This document shows, in pieces, positions 1 to 9,169 of a stretch of DNA of 64,000 nucleotides. The translations under genes were made by a program, and so were the position numbers. Each line of letters opens with the position of its first letter. The first letter of the stretch is position 1. Origin of the DNA: Nocardia crassostreae (GTDB taxonomy: Bacteria > Actinomycetota > Actinomycetes > Mycobacteriales > Mycobacteriaceae); contig NZ_BDCH01000039.1 in the NCBI RefSeq assembly GCF_001613405.1, forward strand, positions 1-64,000, read 5' to 3'. The notes beneath the pieces were generated by a model. The model made no database searches, was not told the origin of the DNA, and saw only the letters and a program-made list of their open reading frames with translations.

Positions 1-77
1 ACAGCGTGGCCATGTACCGCTGGGATGCCGAAGCATCCACCCCTGTAGGTGTCGTTGTCACGATCCATGCGTCGTGA
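1..77 (+). other. possible 3' end of an upstream gene
   Basis: A plus-strand frame is open from the window edge and ends at TGA 75-77. It could be the tail of a gene that starts outside the window. Only about 25 codons are visible and no family can be recognised. Positions 78-147 hold no other feature apart from the purine-rich ribosome-binding site for the next gene. Confidence 0.2.
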
Positions 78-147
78 TGCGGTGTGTCCTTGTCGGCCAC
101 CTTCTCTACCATCGGAGGATCCCCATCGATCCGGTGAAGGCGCGGCT

Positions 148-1602
148 ATGCAGTTCGAACACCGGGAGTCCCTTCGAAGGCACCATGCTGCCTGGCGGCT
201 GCTGCGGGCAGACAATGCCCCGCTGGTGCTCTCCTTCTTGGGGACCGTATTTGTCGACGAGAACGTGCGTACCATCCCCGCAGGCGATTTGGAGAGCCGA
301 CTCGACGACGAGTTGTATGCGCTGAACCAGCGGTTGGGGGACGGCACGTTCCCCAAATCGCCGGCGGCGTACCTGAACGATTGGTCTGCCCCGGAGTCCG
401 GTTGGCTCCGCAAGTACTACCCACCGGATTCGGACGAGGTGCATTTTGATGCGACGCCAGCGGTGGAGAAGGCGCTGGCCTGGGTGAAGGCGCTCGAGGA
501 GAGGGCGTTCGTCGGCACAGAATCCCGGTTGAACACGGTGTTCGAGCTGTTGCGGCAGATGGCATTCGGCGCTGAGACCGATCCGCAGGTGCGGCTGGTC
601 GAGCTGCGTCGCCGCCGTGATGCACTCGATGCGGAGATCCTGGCAGTGACTGCCGACCGGTTCTCGTTGCTCGATCCGGTGGCCCTGCGCGACCGGTATC
701 AACAGTTCACCTCGACAGCCCGGGAGCTGCTCGCGGACTTCCGCGAGGTGGAGGCGAACTTCCGGCAGCTCGATCGTGAGCTTCGTGCGCGCATAGCTAC
801 CTGGGCGGGATCGAAGGGCGAGCTGCTGGACGAGATGCTCGGCAGCCGGGATTCGATCGCTGAGTCGGATCAGGGCCGCAGCTTCCGTGCCTTCTACGAC
901 TTCTTGCTGTCGTATGAAAGGCAGTCGGAATTCACCGAGCTGCTGGAGAGGGTGCAGGAGCTGGAGGCTATCGGTGATCCGGATCCACGGATGCGGCGTA
1001 TCCATCACGACTGGCTGGATGCTGGCAGCCGCACCCAATCCATGGTCCGCCTGTTGTCGGAACAACTGCGTCGGTTTCTCGGTGACCAGGTGTGGCTCGA
1101 GAACCGGCGCGTCATGGATATTCTGCGCAGTATCGAGGCAAGTACAGTGCGGGTCAGAAGTATTGGTGAGCCGGACGTGTCCGTCGAACTCGATGCGACC
1201 GCACCGGAGGTGGTCCTGCCGTTGGAGCGTCCACTGTATCGCGTCGTGGAGCGAGCACCATTGGTGACGACGGACATCGTGGAAGCCGCGGAGGAAGTGG
1301 ATGCGGATCTGCTATTCCAGCAAGTCTTTGTGGACCCCGAACGACTGGCCGAGGGAGTGCGGGCCGTCCTGCGCAGGCGCGCGCAGATCGGCTTGGCCAC
1401 ACTGCTGGCGGACCGGCCGCTGGAACAGGGGCTGGCGGAGCTGGTGACCTACCTGTCGCTGAACGATCCGGAGTTCGAGGTGGTGTTCGACGAGGAGCAG
1501 CGGGACCACGTGTGCTGGTGCGATTCGGACGGTGTGTCACGCGCGGCGGATGTGCCGCGAATTACCTTTGTACGCAAGGATTTCGAGAGGGGTGCCAGGT
1601 GA
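148..1602 (+). CDS. jetA: Wadjet protein JetA (DUF3375 family)
   Basis: A 484-residue protein of the DUF3375 family, the JetA (MukF-like kleisin) subunit of Wadjet, an SMC-type complex that recognises and cleaves closed-circular plasmid DNA. The first conserved stretch (FEHRESLRRHHAAW) and a long, charged, helical body fit the family. I chose ATG 148 because GAAGG at 136-140 lies 7 bases upstream and family similarity begins there; an in-frame GTG at 49 would add 33 residues that look unlike the family. The stop overlaps the next gene's GTG by 4 bases. The A-B-C-D order is that of known Wadjet operons. The reading frame is intact, but its partner JetC is interrupted, so the complex is probably not made normally. 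Confidence 0.9.
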   Translation: MQFEHRESLRRHHAAWRLLRADNAPLVLSFLGTVFVDENVRTIPAGDLESRLDDELYALNQRLGDGTFPKSPAAYLNDWSAPESGWLRKYYPPDSDEVHFDATPAVEKALAWVKALEERAFVGTESRLNTVFELLRQMAFGAETDPQVRLVELRRRRDALDAEILAVTADRFSLLDPVALRDRYQQFTSTARELLADFREVEANFRQLDRELRARIATWAGSKGELLDEMLGSRDSIAESDQGRSFRAFYDFLLSYERQSEFTELLERVQELEAIGDPDPRMRRIHHDWLDAGSRTQSMVRLLSEQLRRFLGDQVWLENRRVMDILRSIEASTVRVRSIGEPDVSVELDATAPEVVLPLERPLYRVVERAPLVTTDIVEAAEEVDADLLFQQVFVDPERLAEGVRAVLRRRAQIGLATLLADRPLEQGLAELVTYLSLNDPEFEVVFDEEQRDHVCWCDSDGVSRAADVPRITFVRKDFERGAR

Positions 1603-2186
1603 CCTCGACGGAACCGGACTTGTCCCTGCCGGTGACCCAGCTGATGAAGGGGCCGCTCTACCGCGACACCCACGAGAAACAGTGGAAGCAACTGCTTGCC
1701 ATGCGTGCACAGGTCCGCGACTACGTGAACGTGATCGGATTGACGGTGGTCATCGACGAATCGGAAGGCTACGCGTTCCTGCGCTCGCGGCCCGACTTGG
1801 GTGAGCCTGACGGCCCGGCTATTCCCCGGTTGATTCCCCGCCGCGCACTCTCGTTCCACGTGAGCCTGCTGCTGGCGTTGCTACGCAAGCTACTGGCCGA
1901 GCATGATGCACGGGACGGCGCAGCCAAGGTTGTCCTGACCCGAGATCAAATAGTGGAGATGCTGCGATTGTTCCAACCCTCGAGCAGCAACGAATCCCGG
2001 TTGGTCGATCAGGTCGACACCTACGTCACCAAGGTGGTCGAACTCGGATTCCTGCGTCGGCTCGCTGACCAGAACCTGTTCGAGGTCCGCCGCATTCTGA
2101 AGGCCTTCGTGGACGCGCAATGGCTCGCCGACTTCGATCGGCGGTTGGCTGAGTACGCGGCGACTTTGGCGGGAGATGATGACTGA
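1599..2186 (+). CDS. jetB: Wadjet protein JetB (DUF4194 family)
   Basis: A 195-residue DUF4194 protein, the JetB (MukE-like) subunit that binds the JetA kleisin in Wadjet. It contains tandem winged-helix-like segments, and the stretch around residues 130-150 (SSNESRLVDQVDTYVTKVVE) fits the family. The start is the GTG overlapping the jetA stop (GTGA, 1599-1602). A longer in-frame reading from 1512 lies inside jetA and is unlikely. The stop TGA 2184-2186 overlaps the ATG of jetC (TGATG), so A, B and C should be translationally coupled. The frame is intact and the length is normal for the family. Confidence 0.9.
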   Translation: MTSTEPDLSLPVTQLMKGPLYRDTHEKQWKQLLAMRAQVRDYVNVIGLTVVIDESEGYAFLRSRPDLGEPDGPAIPRLIPRRALSFHVSLLLALLRKLLAEHDARDGAAKVVLTRDQIVEMLRLFQPSSSNESRLVDQVDTYVTKVVELGFLRRLADQNLFEVRRILKAFVDAQWLADFDRRLAEYAATLAGDDD

Positions 2187-5100
2187 TGACAGATACTTCG
2201 GACCATCTCGTCCTCGAACCGGGTTTCCGGTTACACCGGCTCTAGGCATACAACTGGGGCACGTTCGACCGACGGGTGTGGTCGTTCGACCCCCGCGGTC
2301 GCAACGGTCTGCTGACCGGCGACATCGGTTCTGGGAAGTCGACCATGGTGGACGCGCTAACTACGCTGCTCTTGCCCGCGAATCGCATCTCTTACAACAA
2401 GGCTGCCGGTGCGGAGACACGCGAACGCGATCTGCGTTCTTACGTACTGGGTCACTACAAATCTGAACGCAACGAAGTCGAGGACACAAGCAGGCCCGTG
2501 GCACTTCGCGACCGGGGCAGTTTCTCGGTGCTGCTCGCGGTTTTCGCGAATCGTGGCTTTGACTCGAAAGTTACGCTGGCGCAATTCTTCTGGTTCAAGG
2601 ATCAGAAGTCAGCCGGTCAGCCAGACCGCTTCTACGTCGCCGCCGATACCGTGCTGAGCATCGCTGCCGAATTTACCGACTTCGACGGCGATATCGGCGT
2701 GCTCAGACGCCGACTGCGAAAGTTGGGTGCCCAGATCTACGACGGATTCCCGTCGTATGGCAAGGATTTCCGCCGTCGACTGGGCATCGAGTCGGAGCAG
2801 GCAATGTAGCTGTTCCATCAGACGGTGTCGATGAAATCGGTCGGCAATCTGAACGACTTCGTCCGTCATCACATGCTTGAACCATTCGACGCCGAGACCG
2901 CGATCAAGGGTTTGGTCACCCATTTCGAGGATCTGACCGAGGCCCACGATGCGGTGATCCAGGCTCGCGATCAACTGGCGCTGCTGGATCCGCTGCTCGC
3001 CGACTGCGACGAATACCGAAGAATCACAGTCGAAATCGAAGACCTGTCTCGGCGCCGCGTCGCGCTGCGCTACTTCTTCGCGGACCGGAAGCACCGGTTG
3101 CTGACCGATCTGATCGAGCAGTACAGCGACGAACTGACCGAGCAGCGTGCCAAGCGAAAGCTAGCGCAGGAACAGGTGACAGGTCTGCGTGCCGAACAGC
3201 GACGCCTGGAACTTGAACGGGCCGGGCACGGCGGTAACCGGCTCGGTGAGATCGCGCGCGAGATCAGCCAATGCAATGAGCAGCGTCGCACCCGTCAGCG
3301 GCGATTCCTGCGATTCGCCGAGTTGCTCACCGAGGTCGGGTTGCGCCCGGTCGAGGACGCACTCGAATTTGGGACGCGTATCCGTGAGGTCGCCGAGCGG
3401 GCCGACGAGACAGAGGAGCGGAGATCCGAGGAGCAGAACACGCTCAACGAGATTGCCTTCCAGCTCCGTGACGCCAACAACGAAGCCATCGAGATCAATT
3501 CCGAACTGGTGAGCTTGCAGGATCGTCCGAGCAATATTCCGGCTCGCCAGCTCGAACTGCGGCGTCGGCTGTGTGCCGCCACCACGCTGGAAGAGGCCGA
3601 CCTGCCGTATGCCGGCGAACTGATCCAGGTGCGCACAGAGGAGGCCGCATGGGAGGGCGCGGCCGAACGCGTCTTGCACGGCTTCGGCCTGTCCCTGCTC
3701 GTGGCCGCCGAACACTATGCGGCCGTGTCGGACTGGATCGACGGCAACCACCTCGGTGGCCGGGTGGTGTACTTCCGCGTGCCGGCCACGGCGGTATCGG
3801 ATCGGCCGATCGAGGCCGTGGATCGCTCGTTGTACACCAAACTAGAGATCAAGGATTCACCGTTCGCCGAATGGATCGATCGGGAGTTGCGTCATCGTGC
3901 CGACTACGAGTGCGTCGACTCCATGAACGAATTCCGCCGGTCCAGAACGGCTGTTACCAGGAATGGCCAGGTCAAAGGCGGGCGTGGACGGCACGAGAAG
4001 GACGATCGGTATCGCATCGACGATCGCCGCCGTTATGTGCTGGGCTGGAGCAACGAGAGCAAGATCGAAGCCCTGATCGGAGAAGCCCAACGGCTCACCG
4101 GTCTGTTGGAGAGGTTGAACGGCGAGAAGAGCGCAGCGAAAAAGAAGTTGACAGCACTGGAACGCACCGCGACGATGCTGGCCAAGCTGGTCGAGTTCAG
4201 CGACTACGACGAACTGAACTGGCAGGCGATGGTAGGGCGCATCGCCGATCTCGAAGCCGAGAAGGCGCGGATCGAACAATCATCGGGCGCTCTCCAGGAA
4301 ATCGTGAAGAAGCTCGATGAGGTGGCCGGAAAGCTGGATGTCGCCGACGCAAAAGTGGAACGGTATGGCGGCAAGATCGCGGTCATAGAGCAAAGGATCG
4401 AAGACTCCCGAGCGGCTGCTGTGGCGGTAGAAGCGATCTCGAGGGAACCGGGCTATGAGCCCGCTCACGAGCTGTTCGGCGCTCTCAGGGAACTATGCGC
4501 GAGCTATCCGGTCGACACTGTCGCGGATTGCGACGAGGCCCTCAACAGGCTTACCGCCGATCTGCTACAACGCGCGGAAGGGTTTGCCAAGGACCAGCGC
4601 AACGCCGGAAACCGCGCAATGTCGAAGATGACCGGGTTCCGCACCAAATACCCCCTGGAGACGGCGGAACTCGACGACAGCCTCGAATCCGCTGACGGCT
4701 ATCGCGAACTGCACCTCAGGCTGACCGACGATGACCTGCCCCGCTTCGAGGCGAGATTCAAGGAGTACCTGAACACCAATACGATTCGTGATATCGCAGG
4801 CTTCCACGCGCAGCTCGAGAAGCAAGTGACGCTGATACGTGAGCGCATCGATATCATCAACCGATCACTCGTCGACATCGACTACAACCCCGGCCGCTAT
4901 GTGGGCCTGGAGCTTTCACCCACTCCCAACATCGATATCCGGAATTTCAAGACCCAGCTTCGCGAATGTACCAGTGATGCCCTGCACGACGTCGGTGACC
5001 AGTACTCTGAGCAGAAGTTTCTCCAGGTCAAGAACCTCATCGAGCGATTCCGCGGCCGCGAGGGCCAGACCGAAACCGACCGGATCTGGACCAAACGCGT

Positions 5101-5557
5101 CACCGATGTGCGCAACTGGTTCGGGTTCGCGGCCTCCGAGCGCTGGCGCGAAGACAACACCGAACACGAGAACTACACCGACTCCGACGGCAAATCCGGC
5201 GGGCAGAAGGAGAAACTCGCTTACACCATCCTGGCCGCGTCACTGGCGTACCAGTTCAAACTCGATTGGGGTGTAGCGGAATCGAAGACCTTCCGGTTCG
5301 CGGTGATCGACGAGGCGTTCGGTCGCGGTTCGGACGAGTCAACTCGCTTCGCGTTGGGACTCTTTGGCCGGCTCGGTCTGCAGTTGCTCATCGTCACACC
5401 GCTGCAGAAGATTCATGTGATCGAACCTTTCGTCGCGTCGGTGGGGTTCGTGGACAACAAGACCGGCGGCAACTCGCGAATCCAGACCCTCACCATCGAG
5501 GAGTATCGGGAGCGCCGGTCTCGGATGCTGCGCGGCGGCGATGGGCACCGCGAGTGA
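2186..5557 (+). pseudogene. jetC: Wadjet SMC-like ATPase JetC, interrupted by two in-frame TAG codons
   Basis: JetC is the MukB/SbcC-like motor of Wadjet. Read in one frame from ATG 2186 to TGA 5557 it gives 1123 codon positions. Walker A is GDIGSGKST with lysine at codon 51, followed by a long coiled coil (codons about 250-900), then signature SGGQKEK near codon 1004 and Walker B FAVIDEAF near codon 1039. The frame is never shifted, but codon 20 (2243-2245) and codon 208 (2807-2809) are both TAG. Family similarity continues without a gap across each: RLHRL-stop-AYNWGTF and EQAM-stop-LFHQTVSMKSVG. Each stop is one base from a sense codon (GAG and CAG or similar). Internal GTG 2276 or ATG 2825 could restart translation, but the second would lose the P-loop. 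The downstream half alone has no Walker A. Likely inactive unless the stops are read through or are sequence errors. Confidence 0.88.
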
Positions 5558-6723
5558 CGACCTGGTCGACCCGCGCCGATGTGCTGGCGAGATTACGACG
5601 TCGATGGGATTCCGGAGAACTGCTGGCAGCCTACGTCAATCAGCATCCGCTATTGCCTCTCGACGTTTCGCTGCGCATTCCGGCATCTCGTGAGATGGCA
5701 TCGAATTTCGCCGCGGTGCAGCAGTGGGCCAAGACGTGGCGAGAACAGGACGGTGACCTGCTGCGCCTGGACTACCGGCCCGTCGGCGGTCGTCTCGTCG
5801 GTGTCAACGAGCTGCCGTACCGGGTCTGGATCGAGGAATGGGACCACCTCTGGTCGTTGTTGCGGATAGGACCTGCGGTCCGCCGTTTCACAGATCTGTT
5901 GGAGCTGACCCGTTCCACCGCACCCGGTCTCACAGACTGGATGCTCGAGCGCCCACATGACGTGCTCTCGCTGGCCGACCAGTGGCAGCAACTGGTCGCC
6001 ACTGTGCTGTGGATTGACTCGCGAGCCGCACCCCACCACTATCTGCGCCAGATCGATGTGCCCGGGGTAGGCACGAAATTCATAGAACGACACCAGCGCA
6101 CCCTGGCCCGCTTGCTCGATCGTCAGCTGTCACCCGACCGCATCGACACCGCCTACCCGATGGCGGATTTCGCCGGCCGCTACAAGTTCCGCCGCAAGCC
6201 CCAGTATGTGCGTTACCGATGGCTCGAACCGGACCGCCGCACCGCCGGTTTCACGGAATTGAGCGTTCGCGTGGACGAACTCGCTGTTGCGGCACCGGAC
6301 GCGGAGACCGTCGTCATCATCGAGAACGAGACAACCTACCTCGCCTTGCCGTCGATTCCGAAGGCTATCGCGATCTTCGGGGGCGGCTATGCCCTGACCC
6401 GGTTGGATGTCCTGGCCTGGCCCGTCGAACGCCGAGTCCACTATTGGGGCGACATCGACACGCACGGGTTCGCGATCCTGGCCCGACTGCGCGAGAGGTT
6501 TCCGCACGTGCGGTCTCTGCTAATGGACCGCGCGACGCTCCTGGCACATGAGAGCCAGTGGGTCCGTGAGCCGTCACCGATTACCGCTCCGCTCGAACTC
6601 CTCACCGCGGAGGAGACCGACCTCTACCGGGACCTCGTCGAAGATGCTCTCGGTGACGCGGTGCGGTTGGAACAGGAACGGATCCGCTTCGGTGCGGTCG
6701 AGGCGGCGTTGCGGACAATCTGA
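5554..6723 (+). CDS. jetD: Wadjet nuclease JetD (DUF3322-DUF2220, Toprim-like)
   Basis: A 389-residue JetD, the nuclease subunit of Wadjet that cuts the extruded circular DNA. The N-terminal part is DUF3322 and the C-terminal part is the Toprim-like DUF2220 domain. The metal-binding features are visible: the glutamate in VIIENETTYLAL, about residues 251-262, and the acidic pair in YWGDIDTHGF, about residues 295-304. I chose GTG 5554, which overlaps the jetC stop (GTGA). Upstream in-frame codons lie inside jetC. The frame is intact. It ends 23 bases before a convergent gene, and no hairpin was seen in the gap. Confidence 0.9.
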   Translation: MTTWSTRADVLARLRRRWDSGELLAAYVNQHPLLPLDVSLRIPASREMASNFAAVQQWAKTWREQDGDLLRLDYRPVGGRLVGVNELPYRVWIEEWDHLWSLLRIGPAVRRFTDLLELTRSTAPGLTDWMLERPHDVLSLADQWQQLVATVLWIDSRAAPHHYLRQIDVPGVGTKFIERHQRTLARLLDRQLSPDRIDTAYPMADFAGRYKFRRKPQYVRYRWLEPDRRTAGFTELSVRVDELAVAAPDAETVVIIENETTYLALPSIPKAIAIFGGGYALTRLDVLAWPVERRVHYWGDIDTHGFAILARLRERFPHVRSLLMDRATLLAHESQWVREPSPITAPLELLTAEETDLYRDLVEDALGDAVRLEQERIRFGAVEAALRTI

Positions 6724-6746
6724 GAGGCTGCGCGGGACCGGGTCGA

Positions 6747-8081
6747 TTACGAAGGAAACCGAGTGTCGAGAAAATCCTGGTCGGGGAGCAGTTGAGTGAG
6801 CATCGCCTTCAGTTCATCGCGCCCACGTAGCAGTACTGGCATCAGGGCTCGGGGCGATGTGTGAGATGGGAGCGGTGCGTCAGCGATGAGATCATCGACA
6901 GTGAAGTCCCTCGAAAGCCAATGAACCAGATCCCGCAGATCCGCGGCTTTCGTATTGGCCGGATCGCTGCAGTCGATACCGGCCAGATCCAGGATGTACC
7001 CTGAATCGTCGTCGCCTTGTCCGGCGAGCGCCGAATGCAAGCCAGATCGTCGGATCAGACATGGAAAGCAGTGGCCGCAGTGATAGGCGGTGCCATGCGC
7101 GCGAGCACTGGTCGGATGGCCGCAGCTGACAGTCTTGTGGAGACTGGTCCAGCTCAATCCCGACTGGCGGCCGAGTCTGCATACATCGCCCTTGGTGTGC
7201 TCGAGGAAGGGATTCTCGACGGCAACGTCACCGCCAATGTCTCGAATGACCTGATTGATCATCTCGACGACCCAGGGGTGGACCGACCGTGTCGAGCATG
7301 CGGAAAGGCGCCCGAGTGTCAGCGCGGGATTGATCGCGAGTTGCCCGTTCTCGGGCACTGTAACGGTCCGCACGCGATTGATCGCTGCTACACAAACCGC
7401 AGTTGCGATGAATAGAAAGCTGCGGGAACGGTTTGTGCTGTCCAGCCGCTTGCCTTTCGGGCTCAGGCGCGCAGTGCGCAAGCGCACTGTCCCATGGGAG
7501 GGATTCGCCCGTGCGAGGTCGTCGATGTCTCGAAAGATCTCTTCCTGATGCGTTTTCAACGACTGTTCGTACGCGACAAACAGGGCATGATCGTGCTCAC
7601 CGAGCCGGCTAGCGCGCTGCGCTGCGAAGGCGGTGGAGTCCAAGCCGCCGGAGAACAGCGCGACTTCCGTTGCCTCGGGCAGGCCGAAGAGTGTCTGTGC
7701 GACACTGGCTCCGCTGTGCGTCTCCAATACCCATCTGTCGCCGGTCAGTAGTTGCAGCACACTCGCCAGGTCCGCGCACGATTGCTGCTTCCAGAGGTTC
7801 GGTTGATTGACTTCGATAGACAGTCGGATGGTGCGCGTCCATTTGTCAGCTGCGGTCGCGCGGCGTGACTGCCTGTCTGCGAGATAGACCGCCTTCGCAA
7901 CGCGCCACAGATCCTGTGCCCAGACCGGTCCACACTCCTCGATCCCCATCAGATCATTCGCACGCTCAGGGCGCTCGTTGAAGTCGTTGTCGGACAGTCT
8001 GTTCCAGTCCGTGTCGAACGATGGACTGCCATTGATCGTGAAGTGATACTTGAACTCCGATAAGTGCATTTGGGTACTCAC
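6747..8081 (-). CDS. QueC-like PP-loop protein (QatC-like), putative defence enzyme
   Basis: A 444-residue protein resembling the QueC-like proteins of defence loci (QatC of Qat; Cap9 of type IV CBASS). True QueC makes 7-cyano-7-deazaguanine; the defence versions are thought to attach such a base to a partner protein. Seen here: the PP-loop SGGLDS at about residues 144-149, and a C-terminal zinc-type cluster, one cysteine in SCGHP followed by CGHCFPC (about residues 324-345). An N-terminal extension of about 140 residues is unlike plain QueC. The GTG start at 8081 overlaps the stop of the upstream partner (GTGA). No queD, queE or queF is nearby, which argues against a queuosine role. Family placement is firm; the defence role is inferred from context. 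Confidence 0.75.
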   Translation of the reverse strand: MSTQMHLSEFKYHFTINGSPSFDTDWNRLSDNDFNERPERANDLMGIEECGPVWAQDLWRVAKAVYLADRQSRRATAADKWTRTIRLSIEVNQPNLWKQQSCADLASVLQLLTGDRWVLETHSGASVAQTLFGLPEATEVALFSGGLDSTAFAAQRASRLGEHDHALFVAYEQSLKTHQEEIFRDIDDLARANPSHGTVRLRTARLSPKGKRLDSTNRSRSFLFIATAVCVAAINRVRTVTVPENGQLAINPALTLGRLSACSTRSVHPWVVEMINQVIRDIGGDVAVENPFLEHTKGDVCRLGRQSGLSWTSLHKTVSCGHPTSARAHGTAYHCGHCFPCLIRRSGLHSALAGQGDDDSGYILDLAGIDCSDPANTKAADLRDLVHWLSRDFTVDDLIADAPLPSHTSPRALMPVLLRGRDELKAMLTQLLPDQDFLDTRFPS

Positions 8082-8713
8082 TTTTCGTCCGGCAGGCCAA
8101 GCACACGCCTGACGGTCTCGGCAACGAGGTCTCGCGCGAGATTCGCGAGGGAACCTTCTCCCTCACGGCGCCGCCTCTCTTCGCATGGGTCAGGGATGAG
8201 TTCCACAACCATTCCACCTACCCATTCCAGGATCTTCGAATCGATAGTCCGCAGTTCAGGCACCCAGAGGTCGATCTTCGCCGTGATAATCGATCTGATG
8301 AACTCGCCGACGAGCTGGGTGAAAAACAACCTGTAGATCTCGCAGAACAACTCGGAATCGAGTCGCAAATCGACCGTGGAGTCGGCGCGCGTGATGACCG
8401 AGCGAATCTCGGGATTTTCGAGAATGTTTCGAGCGCAGCGGACTGCGGTTCGTCGCACAACGCTGTTCGAGGGGATCCCTCCGGCCTCTGCAATCCGATC
8501 GGCAAACCACTGTACGAACGCCTCAGCCCGCACATCGGGAGAGTTGCCTCGTAGTGGATGGAATGCATCTGGGCCCGACGTGTGCAGGGCGTCGAGCACA
8601 TCCACCAAGTTCTCACCTGCCGTGATCATCGTTTCCTGCGGGTGGTAGGCGTCCGGATCAGCCGCGAGTGTCTGGTGTAGCGCGGATATGCACTGTTCCG
8701 TCGCACGTGACAT
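8078..8713 (-). CDS. unknown protein coupled to the QueC-like gene
   Basis: A 211-residue protein I do not recognise. It is mostly predicted helix with acidic and amphipathic stretches, and no signal peptide, membrane segment or known catalytic motif is visible. A run near residues 118-150 (LFCEIYRLFFTQLVGEFI) could be a hydrophobic helix bundle core. Its stop overlaps the GTG of the QueC-like gene by 4 bases, so the two should be made together in fixed ratio. It sits where Qat loci carry QatB, but I cannot claim homology. It may be the partner or the substrate of the QueC-like enzyme. Confidence 0.6.
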   Translation of the reverse strand: MSRATEQCISALHQTLAADPDAYHPQETMITAGENLVDVLDALHTSGPDAFHPLRGNSPDVRAEAFVQWFADRIAEAGGIPSNSVVRRTAVRCARNILENPEIRSVITRADSTVDLRLDSELFCEIYRLFFTQLVGEFIRSIITAKIDLWVPELRTIDSKILEWVGGMVVELIPDPCEERRRREGEGSLANLARDLVAETVRRVLGLPDEK

Positions 8714-9121
8714 CTCGGCGGCAACGACAGTATCGATCTATTCGGCCGACCTGGAAATTCCGCCATCGTGGACCGACCGAGAGTTCCGGGCGACGAACCG
8801 TTGCAGTCCTAGCAATCGGCGATTAGGCCTTGCCCAGACGCCGCCTTTGGGCCCCGGCCACCGTGTCGAGGTTCCCACCGCGCCTCCTGTGCTCAGCCAC
8901 CCGGTAGTTTTCTACGCTACGACACCAGCGTTGCGATGAGGCGAAATGCATTGGGAAAGGCGGGGTTTCGGACATCTTTGGCACGCGTCGTCCGTTTGGG
9001 GCACGGTTTGGGCTCGATGGCTCGTCGGGAGCTGTCCGGAAGGCTTGCGGCCCCGCTGCCGGCCAGGGCTGCGCTACTGTGACCTTCGCGGCCCGCCAGG
9101 CACCGAGGTGAGCATCTCGTA
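8714..9121 (+). other. divergent intergenic region
   Basis: About 400 bases between the leftward QueC-like pair and the rightward DUF2075 cluster. No convincing gene was found on either strand. It must hold the promoters of both units. I see only weak AT-richer spots around 8905-8925 and could not fix a -10/-35 pair. Confidence 0.5.
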
Positions 9122-9169
9122 GCTGCCCCACCCGCACGTCCATTTCGCGTGCACAGGTTGGGGATAGTA
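9122..9169 (+). repeat. duplicated leader of DUF2075 paralogue 1
   Basis: The bases before paralogue 1 closely match those before paralogue 2 (11111-11159). Shared blocks are GCTGCCCC, ACCCG, ACGTC, ATTTCGC and GGGGAT just before the GTG start. GGGGAT is the likely ribosome-binding site. The match shows that the duplication took the 5' region along, or that the leader is conserved for regulation. Confidence 0.7.

Noticed and set aside
106..1065. A 319-codon minus-strand frame opposite jetA
   Set aside because: Shadow of jetA; no recognisable domain.
5266..5553. A longer JetD N-terminus starting inside jetC
   Set aside because: The extra residues lie within the jetC coding sequence and do not resemble DUF3322; GTG 5554 with GTGA overlap is better.
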